29,385 nucleotides of DNA from Verrucomicrobiaceae bacterium UBA7681 (GTDB taxonomy: Bacteria; Verrucomicrobiota; Verrucomicrobiia; Verrucomicrobiales; Verrucomicrobiaceae), in NCBI GenBank assembly GCA_002482965.1, contig DLGZ01000059.1, positions 105,874 through 135,258 of the forward strand. Reading direction: 5' to 3'. Positions 21,877 through 29,385 of the stretch are shown here, one piece after another. A model generated the notes under the pieces. That model had not been told where the DNA came from. It ran no database searches and was given only the letters and a program-made list of their open reading frames with translations. Numbering within the stretch: the first letter of the stretch is position 1; each line of letters opens with the position of its first letter. The position numbers were made by a program, and so were the translations under genes.

Positions 21877-24795
21877 TTACGGCCTTCTACCCAGCCTTTT
21901 CGGCTTAAACCGCAGCACAGCCGCCTTGAAATGATCCAGCACCTCATTCGAAGAGCCGTAGCGGCCAGACACATACATCGCGACCAAGGGGTCAAACTGA
22001 GGTGAGAGATCGGGACGTGCTTCTGCGACTCGCCGCGCAAAGGTCAGCGGCCCCTCATTCGGCATCCAAGTCTTCACACCGGCTTTGCCCACACGGCTGC
22101 AGGCACGCTGCCACAGCCGCATCCAGGGGTCGGCATGACGCGCAGGCCGCCGCAGCCACCAGGCGATAAGAAGCCCCCCCACCAGCACAAAGGCCCCACT
22201 GGGAATGAGCAGCACCAGCTTGCTCTGACGCAGGCCAACACTTTCCAGCAGGCCGCGCTGGGATTCCTGATTGTAGTCGATGACCTGATTTTGCCAGTCG
22301 TAGTTGACGCTGTCCCACCACAGCCGCAGGCGCTGCAAGGAACGCCCCCACAGGGTGCGGCGCTGGCGTTCCGCCTCCTCCGCCCCACCGGCCAAAAAGG
22401 CCCGCAGGTCGATGTTCACACGGTCAGGCACCAGCGCACCGGTGGGATCAACGCGATACCAGCCGTATTTTTCCAGCCACACTTCCGTCCACGCATGCAC
22501 GTCGCTTTGTTTCACGATGAGGTAGCCACCGTTGTGGTCAGAGTATTCACCACCGAGATAACCAATGACGATGCGCGACGGCACTCCCGCCATGCGCATG
22601 AGCGTGGCAAAGCTGGCGCTGAAGTGCTCACAGAATCCGCTGCGGCGGCGCAGAAAGAAGTCTTCCAACGCCAGCGGCCCCTTGTACTCCCCCGGCTCCA
22701 ACGTGTAGCTGAAACCCTGCGTTCTCACGTAATTGAGCGCGATCTGCACAATCTGCTCATCCGTTTGCGTCACCGATTCCCAGTAGTCGGTGAGCTGCCT
22801 GATTTTGGGCGAGATGTACGTCGGCAGCTGCAGCGCGGCTTCCCAATGGTCCTCTGGCAGTTCACGAAAGGGCGGCCGCTCGAAGCGCGAGACAACCTCG
22901 AAACGCTCTGAATTCTGCACCGTGAAAGGAGAGACCAGCGATTGATCGAATTCGGGAGACAGCCACTCACCACGCAGTCTGGCCATGAGCGGCAAATCCA
23001 GCGCGGGCAGCCAGCGTTTGCCATGCGCCTCCAGGTCGATGCTCTGACGCACATCCACGCCGTCTTTCGGACGCGGCAACTGGGGTGGAAAGCTCAGACG
23101 ATCACCACGCGTCCAGCGCATGCCTTCACAGTTCCAGAGCGTGAGACAGCGCCAGTAGCGGATCTCGTTCGCAGGCAGCGTTCCGTCTGGAAAGCGCACG
23201 CGAAAGGCCACGTCTGAAGTCTGAGCCACCCTGGCGATGTTGCCGGGATCCAGAACATTATCGATGCCCGTTTCACCAAAGCGGCTGCGCCCGAGCGCAG
23301 AACCCAGATCAAGCAGCCCACGTGGAAACACAAAGAACAGCAGCACAGCCAATGGCAACGCCTGCGCGAACAGCATGCCGGTCACGCGCAGCGGTTCACG
23401 CGCCCCCGGAATGCTGCGCCGAAAGCGCACCATGCACGCAGTGATGAACAGCACCACCAACACGGTCCACACGGAGCGGGCGAGGTGGTTTTCCAGCAGC
23501 ACTGCGCAGAAGGCGAGAAACCAGCCAATGAGTGCCAGCACCTGAAACTCACGCGGCGTGCGGCTTTCCAGCATCTTGGCTCCGGCAAGCACCAGCAGCA
23601 GCGCAATGCCCGGCTCCATGCCGCCCAGCTCGCCATAATTCAAATACACGCCCGTCGCACCTGCGATGATGACGCCGATGCGCACGAGCACATGCGGCAC
23701 TGCCATGCGCAGCACTCCACGCCAGATCAGGCACAATGCGCAAACCACCAAGCCTGCCGTGGCGATGTAACCACGCAGCGGCAGGATGGCGAGCAGCAAC
23801 GCGAGACTCAGAAACAGCAGCGGTCGTTTGGGCAGAAAGGTGGACTCCTCCAGACTCACCACACTGGCCGCCTTGCCTGCCTTCAGTTCATCCGACACGG
23901 CGGATCCGGCCTCCGTGCTCGACTGCATGGAGAGTGCATCAAGGCAGCGCCGCAAATGCGCGGGACCATGACCCGCACGAACGATGAGCCCGGGCATGCG
24001 AAGTTCATACGGCTTTCCTTCGTCTTCACAGATTTCCATCCAGCGTGCGATCTGCGCCGCACGGGCAGGCTCATGGAGCGTCAGTGCCTTCCAATCGAGC
24101 ACGATGATCCCTTGAACTCCGCTGCTCCATGATTTGACCATCATAGGACCACCGCGCGCTGACGAACGCCAGTCAATGTGGCGCGGTGAATCCCCCGCAC
24201 GCCACTCACGCAGACCGGCAAAATCATCACCGCCGCCAGTGTGACCACGGGAGGAAGAAACAGGGATGGCATCTCCCTGCCTTAAGAGGTCCGGCACAGG
24301 CAACGGCAGATCGCCCGCAGGTTCAGGATGCACTCGGCGCACCCACGCAGTCTCCACCAGGCACTCCGCCGAAAAAAGGCCCAGCGGGTAAACACTGCGC
24401 ACCACCAGTTGCAACGCACCGCTGCCACGGTGCAAAGGCGGCGGCAGATCCACAACTACCGCCTCGCCTGCCGGAACACGCTCAACAAAAACAGGAGTAG
24501 CGGCACCGACAACAAACACTTCCAGTCCGCATGGCGACACAGCACCCGTGGCCCGCAATTCCACCGGGATGCACTTTTCAGCATCCTGCACCGCAGGCCT
24601 GGCACCGATCAACCGGACGTTCACCCCTCGCAAATTCGCCCTCGCATGCAGCCATGACAGCAGGCCTATCGTCGCAGTGAGCAGCGCGATCAAATGTGCC
24701 GCACCATTCGACTGCGCCTCCGCCGCATACCACATGCCCGCAACGATGGCCAGCAGCGCCAGCGTGTGTCGGTTCCAGCGCACGCGCACTTTCAT
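21877..24795 (-). CDS. DUF58-TgpA fusion: membrane transglutaminase-like protein
   Basis: A 972-residue inner-membrane protein joining two parts usually encoded separately. Residues 1-300 are DUF58-like: two N-terminal membrane segments (about 11-27 and 34-50) and the signature GLREWRAGDSPRHIDW (194-209). From about 325 to 495 come several membrane segments of the TgpA (DUF3488) type. A soluble transglutaminase core follows, with Cys722 (SGFCEHFS), His767 (DVHAWTEVWL) and Asp783 (RVDPTGAL), a complete triad. One last membrane segment lies at 859-881, before a C-terminal cytoplasmic DUF4129-like tail. The catalytic core would face the periplasm. Natural substrates of TgpA proteins are poorly known; envelope peptide cross-linking or hydrolysis is likely. 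It starts 4 bp after the moxR stop, so the two are co-translated or coupled. Confidence 0.9.
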   Translation of the reverse strand: MKVRVRWNRHTLALLAIVAGMWYAAEAQSNGAAHLIALLTATIGLLSWLHARANLRGVNVRLIGARPAVQDAEKCIPVELRATGAVSPCGLEVFVVGAATPVFVERVPAGEAVVVDLPPPLHRGSGALQLVVRSVYPLGLFSAECLVETAWVRRVHPEPAGDLPLPVPDLLRQGDAIPVSSSRGHTGGGDDFAGLREWRAGDSPRHIDWRSSARGGPMMVKSWSSGVQGIIVLDWKALTLHEPARAAQIARWMEICEDEGKPYELRMPGLIVRAGHGPAHLRRCLDALSMQSSTEAGSAVSDELKAGKAASVVSLEESTFLPKRPLLFLSLALLLAILPLRGYIATAGLVVCALCLIWRGVLRMAVPHVLVRIGVIIAGATGVYLNYGELGGMEPGIALLLVLAGAKMLESRTPREFQVLALIGWFLAFCAVLLENHLARSVWTVLVVLFITACMVRFRRSIPGAREPLRVTGMLFAQALPLAVLLFFVFPRGLLDLGSALGRSRFGETGIDNVLDPGNIARVAQTSDVAFRVRFPDGTLPANEIRYWRCLTLWNCEGMRWTRGDRLSFPPQLPRPKDGVDVRQSIDLEAHGKRWLPALDLPLMARLRGEWLSPEFDQSLVSPFTVQNSERFEVVSRFERPPFRELPEDHWEAALQLPTYISPKIRQLTDYWESVTQTDEQIVQIALNYVRTQGFSYTLEPGEYKGPLALEDFFLRRRSGFCEHFSASFATLMRMAGVPSRIVIGYLGGEYSDHNGGYLIVKQSDVHAWTEVWLEKYGWYRVDPTGALVPDRVNIDLRAFLAGGAEEAERQRRTLWGRSLQRLRLWWDSVNYDWQNQVIDYNQESQRGLLESVGLRQSKLVLLIPSGAFVLVGGLLIAWWLRRPARHADPWMRLWQRACSRVGKAGVKTWMPNEGPLTFARRVAEARPDLSPQFDPLVAMYVSGRYGSSNEVLDHFKAAVLRFKPKRLGRRP

Positions 24796-24799
24796 GGCA

Positions 24800-25729
24800 T
24801 TAGGGCACCGGGGTTTCAGCGATCAACTGCCGCGCCAGTTCCACTCCCGTCATGCCATCAGCGGCATGTTCGAGTCGATGACCCATGACGACCACGGCCA
24901 CGGCCTGAATGTCTTCCGGCAGCACCATCGCCCGCCCGCTGAGCAGAGCCCAGGCACGGGCGGCGGCCAGCACTGACAGTCCGGCACGCGGAGAGAGCCC
25001 GTGCCCCTGCACTCGGCTGGCGGCCAGCAGATCCTGCAAATAATCGAGCAATGCGGGCGAAGCATAAACCGTACGTGTCCAGGTCTGCAGCTGCTGCAGT
25101 TCGTGGAAGGTCATCGCCGGCTGCATCACACGCAGCATCTCACGGCGCTCCTGCCCTTCCAGCAGCGCGCGTTCAGCCGTGCGGTCTGGCACTCCGAGCG
25201 CGAGACGCATGAGAAAGCGGTCCATCTGCGACTCCGGCAGCATGAAGGTGCCGATTTGCGAAGAGGGATTCTGCGTGGCGATGACGAAGAACGGCTCTGG
25301 CAAAGGATGCGTGGACCCATCCGCCGTGATCTTGCCTTCCTCCATGGCTTCGAGAAGAGCTGACTGGGTCTTGGGCGTGGCGCGGTTGATTTCATCCGCC
25401 AGCAGCACCTGCGTAAAGACCGGGCCGCGATGAAAATGAAACGCCGCCGTGTCCCGGTCATACACCGAAGCGCCAAGGATGTCGGCAGGCAGGAGATCGC
25501 TGGTGAACTGCACACGACGGAAACCCAGCCCCAGCGCCTGAGCGAGCGCCTGGGACAGCATCGTTTTGCCAACGCCGGGCTGGTCTTCAAACAGCAGGTG
25601 CCCGCGTGCCAGCAGGCAGGTCACCGCGAGCCGCACGACATTCTCTTTGCCAAGAATGATCTGCGACACACTCGCGATGATGGTTTCGATTTGTTGGGAC
25701 GCTTGCAGAGCAGTAGCGGCGGGCAGCAT
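24800..25729 (-). CDS. MoxR-family AAA+ ATPase
   Basis: A 309-residue cytoplasmic AAA+ ATPase of the MoxR class, chaperone-like factors that work with DUF58 or von Willebrand-type proteins encoded beside them. The Walker A is DQPGVGKT (49-56), with Asp in place of the first Gly as is common in MoxR. The Walker B is VLLADEINRA (108-117). The sensor region is FFVIATQNPSSQIGTFMLPE and an arginine finger lies in SQMDRFLMRL. The ATG at 25729 was chosen: an upstream in-frame ATG at 25825 would add a Cys-rich tail outside the family. It precedes the DUF58-TgpA gene by 4 bp, the normal partner order. The 215-bp gap upstream contains a long inverted repeat. Confidence 0.93.
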   Translation of the reverse strand: MLPAATALQASQQIETIIASVSQIILGKENVVRLAVTCLLARGHLLFEDQPGVGKTMLSQALAQALGLGFRRVQFTSDLLPADILGASVYDRDTAAFHFHRGPVFTQVLLADEINRATPKTQSALLEAMEEGKITADGSTHPLPEPFFVIATQNPSSQIGTFMLPESQMDRFLMRLALGVPDRTAERALLEGQERREMLRVMQPAMTFHELQQLQTWTRTVYASPALLDYLQDLLAASRVQGHGLSPRAGLSVLAAARAWALLSGRAMVLPEDIQAVAVVVMGHRLEHAADGMTGVELARQLIAETPVP

Positions 25730-25846
25730 GGCGTCAGTGGGGGAATGGGAGGCGCGTGAGGACACGAGAGAAAGAATTATACCTTCAAGTGTCGCCGATT
25801 TGCATGCTTCAACGCAAGCCTGCATTCATCGCGCACGCCAGAAAAG

Positions 25847-25923
25847 AAAGTACTCAAGAGCTTTAGCTCGTTCTGGAAAACGCCCCGCTTCTCCCTGAAC
25901 GAGCTAAAGCTCTTGAGTGCTTT
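25847..25923. repeat. 27-nt-arm inverted repeat upstream of moxR
   Basis: The arms 25847-25873 and 25897-25923 are reverse complements with one mismatch (25851 against 25919); the inner 22 bp are perfect. A 23-nt spacer separates them. Each arm also holds GAGCT-TT-AGCTC, a small palindrome in itself. The structure fills the gap between the zinc-ribbon and moxR genes. It could be a MITE, a REP-like element or a strong hairpin that ends or processes the exb transcript before moxR. A TTTGCTTC follows on the plus side. Confidence 0.75.
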
Positions 25924-25943
25924 GCTTCAAAACAGCGCTGGGT

Positions 25944-26189
25944 TTAAATCTGCTGCAGCTTGTTCCGTTCGTTCGGAGTCTGGCAGACGGGACAGATGGT
26001 GACGTCGATCTTTCGCTTGGCCTCACAGGCATACGCCGTGCCGCAAATACGACACTGGATGGCGATGCGCCGCCGATAGACCTCGCGTTTGCGATCGCGC
26101 CAGAAGCTGTGAAACCACAGCACGCAGACCGTCGTGACCCCGACCGCCATGAACAGGATGATCAAACCACCGAGCGGAATGGGAATCAT
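25944..26189 (-). CDS. Small membrane-anchored zinc-ribbon protein
   Basis: An 81-residue protein with one N-terminal membrane segment (about 5-27), a basic linker (WRDRKREVYRRR), and a rubredoxin-like zinc ribbon: C46-x2-C49 (CRICG) and C66-x2-C69 (CPVCQ). The Arg-rich linker predicts the ribbon on the cytoplasmic side. The ATG at 26189 overlaps the stop of the TonB-like gene by four bases, which suggests translational coupling. I do not recognise a named family. Its place at the end of an ExbB/ExbD/TonB-like operon suggests a role in that complex. Confidence 0.75.
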   Translation of the reverse strand: MIPIPLGGLIILFMAVGVTTVCVLWFHSFWRDRKREVYRRRIAIQCRICGTAYACEAKRKIDVTICPVCQTPNERNKLQQI

Positions 26190-26926
26190 GGCGCGGGGGG
26201 CACCTCCCACCGGAAGGAGACTTCGCCCCACTCGACACGCTTCACGTCAGACGGTGTAAAACGGAGCGTGCGGACGGCTGCATGCAGCTGCTGCATGATC
26301 TCCGCATCATCGACACTGCTCAGCGGCAGCGCAGTGACAATCTGCCCGGCACTGCCAATGGCGACACGGAACTGCACCCGCGTAGGCTGGGTGAGCTTGA
26401 TGCCGCTCAGTTCCACATCGGCCGGGCCGCGCTTCGCCAGAGAAGGACTCATGATCGCATGCAGCTTCGCAGCGGGTGGCACGGCCACCGAATCGACAGC
26501 ACGGCGTGTCACCGGCGGCAGCACATCCGCAGCAGCAGTGAAGAGACGTGGCTGGTGGATGGCCGCAGTCGCCGGCTCCAGTTCGCGCAGCTTGATCTCA
26601 TGACCGGCAAAGGAGGGCTGAAAGGCCATCTGCGGGCTTTCGACCGGCGCTTCGGAGTCGGCGTCGCTCAGCAGTGCAAAGCTGCGGTCCTGAGCCCGGT
26701 GGATGAGCGCCAGCTCCGCCGGATTGTTGGGATCCAGCGAGATCACATGCTGCGGCGTGACCGGCAGCCGCTGCGTCACCGGATGCACAATGCGGAAGAT
26801 GAAAAAGAAACCGGCCATCGCCGCCATCAGCAGCGCCAGTGACACGAAGAGATGCCAGAGCGAATGATCACGCACGCCCCAGGCAAAAATCAGCGCTGAT
26901 TCGGAAGGATGCGGTTTCGTGGACAT
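26186..26926 (-). CDS. TonB-like single-pass periplasmic protein
   Basis: A 246-residue protein with a short cytoplasmic start, one membrane segment (about 24-46) and a periplasmic region that includes a Pro/Ala-rich middle. The C-terminal 75 residues resemble a TonB C-terminal domain: RVQFRVAIGSAGQIVTALPL, then LHAAVRTLRFTPS and EVSFRWEV, matching the family's 'F-x-V-x-x-x-G-x-V ... RxxRF-P ... G-x-V-x-F' rhythm. The match is remote and by eye. Its place just after exbB/exbD-like genes supports a role as the partner that the motor moves. It starts 16 bp after the ExbD-like stop and overlaps the zinc-ribbon gene. Confidence 0.6.
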   Translation of the reverse strand: MSTKPHPSESALIFAWGVRDHSLWHLFVSLALLMAAMAGFFFIFRIVHPVTQRLPVTPQHVISLDPNNPAELALIHRAQDRSFALLSDADSEAPVESPQMAFQPSFAGHEIKLRELEPATAAIHQPRLFTAAADVLPPVTRRAVDSVAVPPAAKLHAIMSPSLAKRGPADVELSGIKLTQPTRVQFRVAIGSAGQIVTALPLSSVDDAEIMQQLHAAVRTLRFTPSDVKRVEWGEVSFRWEVPPAP

Positions 26927-26942
26927 CGTTAACAGCGTTGTT

Positions 26943-27347
26943 TTACGACTTGGGCGGCACGGTGGAATACGCGACTTCGTAACCGAGTTCGAGCGCGATG
27001 TTGCCGATCTCGATCACGCGGCCATGCGATGCCTCTCTCGCAGCGTGAATGATGGCGCGGCGTTCGCCTTCACGGTTCGCTTTCAGCTTCTCCCGCAGTT
27101 CCGCCGTGCTGGTGCGCACCCCGTCAAAATACAGCACATTTTCTAATCCGGCAGGCACGGTGATGATGTGAGCGCGATCAAAACCGGTGAGGCGCGAGTT
27201 CGACTGCGGAGTCACCACCCTGATACCGGACTGCACCACAAAATTGTTGTTGAGGAGGAAATACACCAGCAGCAGCAGGATCGTGTTCAGCAACGGCACC
27301 GTGTACAGCCAGGGGCTTTGTTTGGGCAGATGACTCTCGAGCTTCAT
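26943..27347 (-). CDS. ExbD/TolR-like protein with Asn in place of the channel Asp
   Basis: A 134-residue ExbD/TolR-family protein: a short cytoplasmic N-terminus, one membrane segment (about 15-35) and a periplasmic domain (about 40-125, including TVPAGLENVLYFDGVRTS and a C-terminal helix-strand). In ExbD, TolR and MotB an Asp in the membrane segment carries protons; in E. coli ExbD the sequence around Asp25 reads 'PLIDVVLVLLIFF'. Here the aligned segment is PLLNTILLLLVYF, with Asn21 at the Asp position and no other acid in the membrane. The ATG at 27347 is preceded by CAACC. It lies 72 bp after the ExbB-like gene. Confidence 0.8.
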   Translation of the reverse strand: MKLESHLPKQSPWLYTVPLLNTILLLLVYFLLNNNFVVQSGIRVVTPQSNSRLTGFDRAHIITVPAGLENVLYFDGVRTSTAELREKLKANREGERRAIIHAAREASHGRVIEIGNIALELGYEVAYSTVPPKS

Positions 27348-27419
27348 GGTTGATACGGCGATACGCGCAGTATCGGAGGCGCGGAGGGGTTGGGCCAGCC
27401 GAAAATGCGCTGCGGGCGC

Positions 27420-28109
27420 TTATCCTTTCATTCCGCGGCCACGCGACTTCGCCATCGGCGGCGCGGCTTCCGCAGGGCGGAATTCCACGATGTTGTCAGT
27501 GCTGTTGGCGTCTTCGATCAGATTTACGATCTCGATCCCGGCGCGTTCCAGATCATGCATCAGGGAGCGGGCGCGGGCGCTGAGAAAGGCAAAGGAGAGA
27601 TAGGCCGGAATCGCCACCACCAGGCCGAGCGCCGAGGTGATCAGGCTCTGATACACACCGCGCGCCACATCCGCCTGCGTCGCGACGCCATTGGCGGAGG
27701 CAAGGCTGGTAAAGCTGTCCAGCAGACCGATCACGGTGCCCAGCAGGCCGATCAGCGGTGCTGCGTGCGCGATGGCGTTCAGAATACCGAGAAAGCGCTC
27801 CAGCCGGGGCACCTCAAGCTGACCCGCCTCCTGCACGATTTCTTTGAGCTGCTCGCGCGGCGCATGATGCCGCAGCAGCGCCGCGTGGATCACCCGCCCG
27901 GCAGGCACCCGCGTGGCCACGCACTCCTGCAACGCCTCGGCGAAGTTTTTGCGACGGATCAGGCTGGCCAGCCCGGCCAGGAACTCACCGACGTTCATGC
28001 TCGCCCGGTGAAAATAGGCCAGCCGCTCCATGAAGATAGCTCCAGCGAAGCACAGGCACCCTATTAGGAGCCATACGAGCGGTCCGCCTTTGGAGATAAG
28101 ATCAATCAT
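27420..28109 (-). CDS. ExbB/TolQ/MotA-family channel protein
   Basis: A 229-residue inner-membrane protein with the three-TM layout of ExbB/TolQ: TM1 about 10-30, a large cytoplasmic loop, TM2 about 112-132 (APLIGLLGTVIGLLDSF) and TM3 about 153-176 (SLITSALGLVVAIPAYLSF). Thr125 matches the conserved TM2 Thr of E. coli ExbB (Thr148). At the positions of E. coli Glu176 and Thr181 the aligned residues are Gln154 and Ser159, so the acidic channel residue is an amide. It begins a four-gene minus-strand set with ExbD-like, TonB-like and zinc-ribbon genes. Standard proton-driven function is therefore uncertain. Confidence 0.85.
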   Translation of the reverse strand: MIDLISKGGPLVWLLIGCLCFAGAIFMERLAYFHRASMNVGEFLAGLASLIRRKNFAEALQECVATRVPAGRVIHAALLRHHAPREQLKEIVQEAGQLEVPRLERFLGILNAIAHAAPLIGLLGTVIGLLDSFTSLASANGVATQADVARGVYQSLITSALGLVVAIPAYLSFAFLSARARSLMHDLERAGIEIVNLIEDANSTDNIVEFRPAEAAPPMAKSRGRGMKG

Positions 28110-28411
28110 GTGCCGGGAATCAGAAAGTGAAGGGTAAAGCCTGGCACCACACGCCAGTTCGGGAGACGTAGAATACCAAGCATGTTTTATGCCGAGACTG
28201 ATAGCTTGTAAACACTGGAAATTAACGGGTTGCCGGGCGGAACGTCAAGCAGGGATGGTAATAGCCGTCCTCACGCGGGAAACGCGCGCTGACGAGCGCA
28301 GCCAACTCGAAACTTTAAACCAGCAACGTCCCGTCTCCCAAGTGACATTCATACCAAAACCCATCACCTCCCACCCTTGATTCCCCTTCCCGAACCCGCT
28401 CCAATGCCTGC
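28110..28411. other. Intergenic region between divergent exbB-like and nagA-like genes
   Basis: About 300 bp with no credible gene. It contains the exb-operon promoter candidate (28184-28212). For the nagA-like gene I see no convincing -35/-10 pair or Shine-Dalgarno. Confidence 0.6.
28184..28212 (-). promoter_or_regulatory. Candidate sigma-70 promoter for the exb-like operon
   Basis: On the minus strand TTTACA (28207-28212) and TAAAAC (28184-28189) are 17 bp apart, giving a start near 28177 and a leader of about 68 nt before the ExbB-like ATG at 28109. Match by eye. Confidence 0.4.
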
Positions 28412-29317
28412 ATGAATCCTTTCGATCTCCAGGTCAATGGCTACGCCGGCACCGACTTCAACGGCGACAACCTCACCGCCGAGTCCCTCCACCTCGCCTG
28501 CGAGGCCCTCGCAGAGGATGGGTGCGATGCCATCCTCGCCACCTTCATCACCGATGAAATCCCCACCCTGGAGCGTCGAATCAGCAAACTGGTCGAATTG
28601 CGCGAAAAAGACGACCTCGCCCGCCGCATCATCACCGGCATCCACATTGAGGGGCCGTTCATCAACCCCATCAAAGGCTACGTCGGCGCCCACCCGCCCC
28701 AGGCCGTGAAGCCCGCCAATGTGGACGACGCCAAGCGCCTCCTCGCCGCCGCCGGTGGCCTCACAAAACTCGTTACCCTCGCCCCCGAGCACGATGCGGG
28801 GAGCCAAACCACCGCTTTCCTAGCCTCCCAAGGCGTCACCATTTCCGCCGGTCATTGCGATCCCTCTCTCGATCAACTCAACGCCGCCTGCGATGCCGGC
28901 CTGACGATGTTCACCCACCTCGGCAACGGCTGCCCCATTCAAATGCACCGCCATGACAACATCATCCAGCGCGCCCTCAGCCTGCATGATCGGCTCTGGC
29001 TCTGCTTCATCCCGGACGGCGTGCACGTGCCCTTCTTCGTGCTGAAAAACTGGCTCTCCAGCATCGGCCTGGAGCGCACCATCTTCGTCACCGACGCCAT
29101 CTCCGCCGCCCGCCTCGGCCCCGGCCGCTACACCCTCGCCGGTTGGGACATCCTCATCGGCGAAGACCTCGTCGCCCGCTCCCCCGACGCCACCCACTTC
29201 GTCGGCAGCACCGTCACCGTGCCAAGGATCAGAGCCAATGCCTATGCCGAACTGGGCATGAGTGAAGCAGATTTAAAGCAAGTGCTGGATGTGAATCCAA
29301 GGCTGGCAATCAACTGA
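28412..29317 (+). CDS. nagA: N-acetylglucosamine-6-phosphate deacetylase-like amidohydrolase (short form)
   Basis: Removes acetate from GlcNAc-6-phosphate during amino-sugar use or cell-wall recycling. The protein is 301 residues, against about 380 for standard NagA. It begins FDLQVNGYAGTDFN, matching the family's 'IDxQVNGxxGxDFN', so the N-terminal beta-sandwich strand part is absent. Zinc and substrate residues are present: IEGPF (79-83, Glu80), SAGHCDP (145-151, His148), THLGNG (168-173, His169), DGVHV (202-206) and VTDAIS (226-231, catalytic Asp228). The frame upstream of the ATG at 28412 runs open to about 28346 with no other start codon. It stands alone, divergent from the exb operon, with no nagB or sugar transporter near. 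Confidence 0.85.
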   Translation: MNPFDLQVNGYAGTDFNGDNLTAESLHLACEALAEDGCDAILATFITDEIPTLERRISKLVELREKDDLARRIITGIHIEGPFINPIKGYVGAHPPQAVKPANVDDAKRLLAAAGGLTKLVTLAPEHDAGSQTTAFLASQGVTISAGHCDPSLDQLNAACDAGLTMFTHLGNGCPIQMHRHDNIIQRALSLHDRLWLCFIPDGVHVPFFVLKNWLSSIGLERTIFVTDAISAARLGPGRYTLAGWDILIGEDLVARSPDATHFVGSTVTVPRIRANAYAELGMSEADLKQVLDVNPRLAIN

Positions 29318-29385
29318 ACATCGAAAGCAAAGCGGTCTGCCTCAAAGCAAGCGCGCCAGCGTTTTTTGGAGTGCGGTCGCGAAGA

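Noticed and set aside
28189..28380. 63-codon open frame on the plus strand
   Set aside because: Falls in the exb promoter region, without motif or start signal.

Overview
The window most likely comes from a Verrucomicrobiota chromosome, probably Verrucomicrobiales (Prosthecobacter/Verrucomicrobium-like). The pointers are high GC, a giant secreted beta-strand-repeat protein ending in a PEP-CTERM sorting tail, many genes without a Shine-Dalgarno sequence, and a MoxR/DUF58/transglutaminase block. This placement is inference from gene content. No phage, insertion sequence or CRISPR array was seen.

Layout. (1) 1-2678, minus strand: a putative operon of a three-TM protein resembling the PycTM (DUF5706) family, DhaK, a stand-alone cyclic-nucleotide-binding domain protein, and DhaL (cut by the left edge). 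(2) 2763-4812, minus: YraN, RNase HII and a secreted protein of unknown function. (3) 4983-8810, plus: an alpha/beta hydrolase and a two-domain M16 zinc protease. (4) 8866-11900: ThiE (minus) diverges from a BtuB-like TonB-dependent receptor preceded by a cobalamin riboswitch and followed by a strong terminator. (5) 12004-13427, plus: a PAS-AraC regulator, tRNA-Val(CAC) and a small YgaP-like membrane protein. (6) 13567-16283: a small unknown protein, an orphan protein with a clan-CD-like His/Cys pair plus coiled coil, and a TPR protein whose lipoprotein signal looks frameshifted. (7) 16539-21677, plus: a 1712-residue PATR/PEP-CTERM surface protein. (8) 21877-28109, minus: ExbB-like, ExbD-like, TonB-like, a membrane zinc-ribbon protein, MoxR ATPase and a DUF58-TgpA transglutaminase fusion. 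(9) 28412-29317, plus: a short NagA-like deacetylase.

How the genes may work together. DhaK and DhaL would phosphorylate dihydroxyacetone or a related short ketose, and the nested cyclic-nucleotide-binding protein suggests second-messenger control. The riboswitch would shut off the vitamin B12 receptor when cobalamin is plentiful. The ExbB/ExbD pair is unusual: by eye, the ExbD membrane Asp is Asn and the ExbB channel Glu is Gln, so it may not conduct protons in the standard way. It lies upstream of a MoxR/DUF58/transglutaminase module, and together they look like one envelope system.

The most interesting leads are the amide-substituted ExbBD locus, the PycTM-like/DhaK/CNB/DhaL operon, the orphan clan-CD-like protein, and a 27-nt-arm inverted repeat at 25847-25923. 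All family assignments were made by reading the translations, without database searches.
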